Shown in pieces: positions 31,667 through 33,557 of a stretch of 33,557 nt of DNA; positions within the stretch are counted from its first letter, which is position 1, and each line of letters opens with the position of its first letter. Source of the DNA: Carboxydocella sporoproducens DSM 16521 (GTDB lineage: Bacteria; Bacillota; GCA-003054495; Carboxydocellales; Carboxydocellaceae); NCBI RefSeq assembly GCF_900167165.1, contig NZ_FUXM01000026.1:1-33557 (forward strand). The letters are read 5' to 3'. The notes beneath the pieces were generated by a model, which was not told where the DNA came from, ran no database searches, and saw nothing but the letters and a program-made list of their open reading frames with translations. Position numbers and translations under genes: made by a program.

Positions 31667-32181
31667 CCACTAAAACCCGGGGCCCCTTCCAGGCCCAGCA
31701 AATAGAGCTTGACCTCCAGTCCACCCCCATACCCAACCAGTGCCCCTGATTTGCCGATTACGCGGTGACAGGGGATGATGACGGGTATGGGGTTTCTGTT
31801 GTTGGCCTGTCCCACGGCCCTGACTGCTCGCGGTTTGCCGATATTGGTAGCGATCTCCTGGTAGGTTCGAGTTTCGCCATAGGGGATTTTCTGCAGTTCC
31901 TGCCAGACCTGCAGTTGGAATGGGCTACCACTTACATCCAGCGGCAGGTCAAATTGTTGCAGCTCTCCGGCAAAATAAGCGCCCAGCTGTTCTATTGCCT
32001 GCTGGTGGGCTTTGAGGTTGCGTTCCACCACTATCTCCTCAGTCCATTTCCGATTTAACCAGTTCAGTAAAGTAGCCTGTCCTTCTCCCGGCAAAACCAG
32101 GCGACAGAGCCCCTTTTCCGTACTGACCAGGACCAGCGGCCCAATGGGACTTAACATTTCTGACCAGCGTATGATTTCCAT
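31663..32181 (-). CDS. ogt: Methylated-DNA-protein cysteine methyltransferase
   Basis: The 172-residue suicide repair protein transfers alkyl groups from O6-alkylguanine to its cysteine. The active-site motif IIPCHRVIG contains C138. The helix-turn-helix and recognition segment PYGETRTYQEIATNIGKPRAVRAVGQA matches the Ogt/MGMT C-terminal domain. The N-terminal domain is short and divergent, as usual. ATG 32181 has AGGAGG six bases upstream; a longer frame to 32229 overlaps larA and is not used. It follows larA by 10 bp, so it is probably co-transcribed. Confidence 0.93.
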   Translation of the reverse strand: MEIIRWSEMLSPIGPLVLVSTEKGLCRLVLPGEGQATLLNWLNRKWTEEIVVERNLKAHQQAIEQLGAYFAGELQQFDLPLDVSGSPFQLQVWQELQKIPYGETRTYQEIATNIGKPRAVRAVGQANNRNPIPVIIPCHRVIGKSGALVGYGGGLEVKLYLLGLEGAPGFSG

Positions 32182-32191
32182 GCTCTGCCTC

Positions 32192-33454
32192 CTATGCTGA
32201 AGCAACTTCCGGCTGCACCTGGCTGCCATCGGGAATAACCAGCAGGGAATAATCCTGTCCGTATTGTTCTTCTACCTGCAGCAGTGCAGTCGGGATACTG
32301 TCAGCATAACGCATAAAGAGGCTCTCCGTCAACTCTTTTCCCAGATCTGAGATTAAAATTACCTGTTTTTCCTGTAAGACCCTGGCGATAGCATAGGCCT
32401 TGTGTCCGCCCAGGACAAACCCCTGTTCAAAACGGCGGAAAATATCTTCCAGAGTCTCTGCTTCCAGCATCCATTTTTCAAAAGTATGTTCGCCCAGTCC
32501 TTCCCTGCAGCGGGCCAGCAGGATGATGGTTCCGCCCGGCCGGGTGGCAGCTGCCGCTGCCTCCAGGGCCTTTTGGGCCTGGTAGAGATTGATGTCCTTG
32601 GGATGGCCACCGGCACTGACCAGCACCACATCAGCGGCCCGAGGTACTGTGACCATACTCATCTGGCGGCAGGTTTCCACTCCGGCCAGCCAGGCCTGTT
32701 CCAGGTCACCGGCCACTGCCTGCACGATTTCCTTTTTCTCATTGGTCACTACATTGAGGATAAAATCCACACCCACCAGGCGCGCGGCCTCCAGCATCAG
32801 CCAGTGGACCGGATTAGTGCGCCAGTTGCCGGCACAGGCGCGGGGATCGGTCATGAGGCTGTGATTGTACTGAATCAGATTGCGAGCTGCCACCCCGGGG
32901 AGAATGGATTTGCGGCCACCGGAGAACCCGGCGATATAATGCATGGTAATCAGGCCGGTGGTGATGATAAAATCCGCTTCAGCCACCAGACGGTTAATAA
33001 CCAGCTCTTGTCCATCGGACAGGCGTCCGATGGCTACCAGATCCCGGTCACAGTCATGGCTAATGATATTAAAACGCCGGCAAATTTCTTCCCCAAAGCT
33101 GGCCCGATTTTCTTCTTCCGTATTGGCCCGGTGACTCCCGGTCGCCACCACCAGGGTCACCTGTTCATCCCCGATCCCGGCCCTTTCCAGCTCAGCTACC
33201 AGCGGTGGCAACATCACCTCATAGGGTGTGGGCCGGGTAACATCATTGACAACAATTACAACCTTTTGCGGCTGCCGCTCCCTGAGGAGCTCTGCCAGAG
33301 GCGAAGTTCCAATGGGCTCAGCCAGCGCCCGGCTGATCTCAGCTAGAGGATCACTCACTCCCGGCAAAGATCTGGGTGTAATAATCTGGCAATATCCCTT
33401 CGGATTCAGCTCAACCTGAAGTTTATCCTTTCCATAAGCCAGTTTTACTTCCAA
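32192..33454 (-). CDS. larA: LarA-family nickel-dependent racemase (lactate racemase-like)
   Basis: The 420-residue protein belongs to the LarA family, whose founding member interconverts D- and L-lactate with a nickel-pincer nucleotide cofactor. All four key residues align by position with Lactiplantibacillus LarA: H108 (ATGSHRAN), H172 (MHYIAGFSGGRK), K182 (GGRKSILPGV) and H198 (YNHSLM). NDVTRPTP is also conserved. The cofactor genes larB, larC and larE are not in the window, so they must lie elsewhere if the enzyme is active. Several LarA homologues act on other 2-hydroxyacids, so lactate is provisional. TTG 33454 has AGGTGG six bases upstream and gives the standard N-terminus. Confidence 0.88.
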   Translation of the reverse strand: MEVKLAYGKDKLQVELNPKGYCQIITPRSLPGVSDPLAEISRALAEPIGTSPLAELLRERQPQKVVIVVNDVTRPTPYEVMLPPLVAELERAGIGDEQVTLVVATGSHRANTEEENRASFGEEICRRFNIISHDCDRDLVAIGRLSDGQELVINRLVAEADFIITTGLITMHYIAGFSGGRKSILPGVAARNLIQYNHSLMTDPRACAGNWRTNPVHWLMLEAARLVGVDFILNVVTNEKKEIVQAVAGDLEQAWLAGVETCRQMSMVTVPRAADVVLVSAGGHPKDINLYQAQKALEAAAAATRPGGTIILLARCREGLGEHTFEKWMLEAETLEDIFRRFEQGFVLGGHKAYAIARVLQEKQVILISDLGKELTESLFMRYADSIPTALLQVEEQYGQDYSLLVIPDGSQVQPEVASA

Positions 33455-33471
33455 GACAGTCCACCTGGTTC

Positions 33472-33503
33472 AAAAAACTTGACTGTTTTTATTTTCAGCC
33501 AAG
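33472..33503 (-). terminator. Terminator-like hairpin in the larA leader
   Basis: On the minus strand CTTGGCTG (33503-33496) pairs over a ten-base loop with CAGTCAAG (33485-33478), eight pairs including one G:U. TTTTTTG follows at once. Only 17 bases remain to the larA start, too few for a promoter. The hairpin therefore either ends an upstream gene with read-through or acts as an attenuator. Confidence 0.65.
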
Positions 33504-33557
33504 TTGGCCCCCAGACCAGGATTTCGCCTCCTTTCCGAATACTTGATTTGCCCCCGC
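33504..33557 (-). other. Unassigned larA upstream region at window edge
   Basis: On the minus strand all three frames are open from the edge for at least 20 codons, so a 3' gene end cannot be excluded. A strong ribosome-site-like sequence, GGAAAGGAGGCGAA, is centred near 33530. It is followed seven bases later by CTG (33519), which opens a 24-codon frame ending at 33447 inside larA. No recognised riboswitch pattern was found. Confidence 0.3.

Noticed and set aside
32402-33346. A 314-codon plus-strand frame opposite larA
   Set aside because: LarA carries all four conserved catalytic positions. The antisense product resembles nothing.

Overview
The window looks like chromosomal DNA of an endospore-forming, low-to-mid GC Firmicute, most probably a member of the Clostridia. 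The evidence is a whiA/rapZ/yvcK cluster, an HPr/HPr-kinase pair, cggR, a Spo0E-type phosphatase, a YhcN/YlaJ sporulation lipoprotein, strong GGAGG ribosome sites and sigma-A promoters. The genus is not determined. I see no rRNA, tRNA, CRISPR array, insertion sequence or prophage.

Positions 1-8.8 kb (minus strand) are a regulatory and housekeeping block. In transcription order it holds a Spo0E-like small gene, a PHP phosphoesterase, rapZ, yvcK, a sporulation lipoprotein and a terminator, then whiA, a metallo-beta-lactamase-fold hydrolase, a hexapeptide acyltransferase, rpoN and cggR (cut by the window edge). The rpoN gene is broken by an exact 20-bp tandem duplication; removing one copy restores a full-length sigma-54. 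A CggR-type operator and a strong promoter precede cggR.

Positions 8.9-19.85 kb (minus strand) are one nine-gene alpha-glucan operon: lacI, an MsmK/UgpC-type ATPase, malE, malF, malG, a GH15 glucoamylase-like enzyme, a glycogen debranching enzyme, a second PHP phosphoesterase and a ROK-family sugar kinase. A consensus promoter with two or three palindromic LacI-type operators lies upstream of lacI. The likely logic is import of maltodextrins, cleavage of alpha-1,4 and alpha-1,6 links inside the cell, and phosphorylation of the glucose.

Positions 19.9-25.2 kb (minus strand) hold uvrC, a YvlD-like membrane protein, a Cof-type HAD phosphatase, ptsH (HPr), hprK and a membrane-anchored protein with a glucodextranase C-terminal-type domain, closed by a terminator. 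This places carbon-catabolite signalling next to the sugar operon.

Positions 25.3-31.7 kb are mostly plus strand: a short QueG-like double 4Fe-4S protein, a small convergent hypothetical gene, a lipoprotein, aconitase, a cNMP/CBS/nucleotidyltransferase signalling protein and a DnaQ-type exonuclease. Positions 31.66-33.56 kb (minus strand) hold ogt and a LarA-family lactate racemase whose leader contains a terminator hairpin. Genes are tightly packed and no gene-free stretch exceeds about 160 bp. The most unusual observations are the rpoN duplication, the alternative-pairing leader between spo0E and the PHP gene, the nested inverted repeat around the cggR promoter, and the stand-alone membrane-anchored glucodextranase-type domain.
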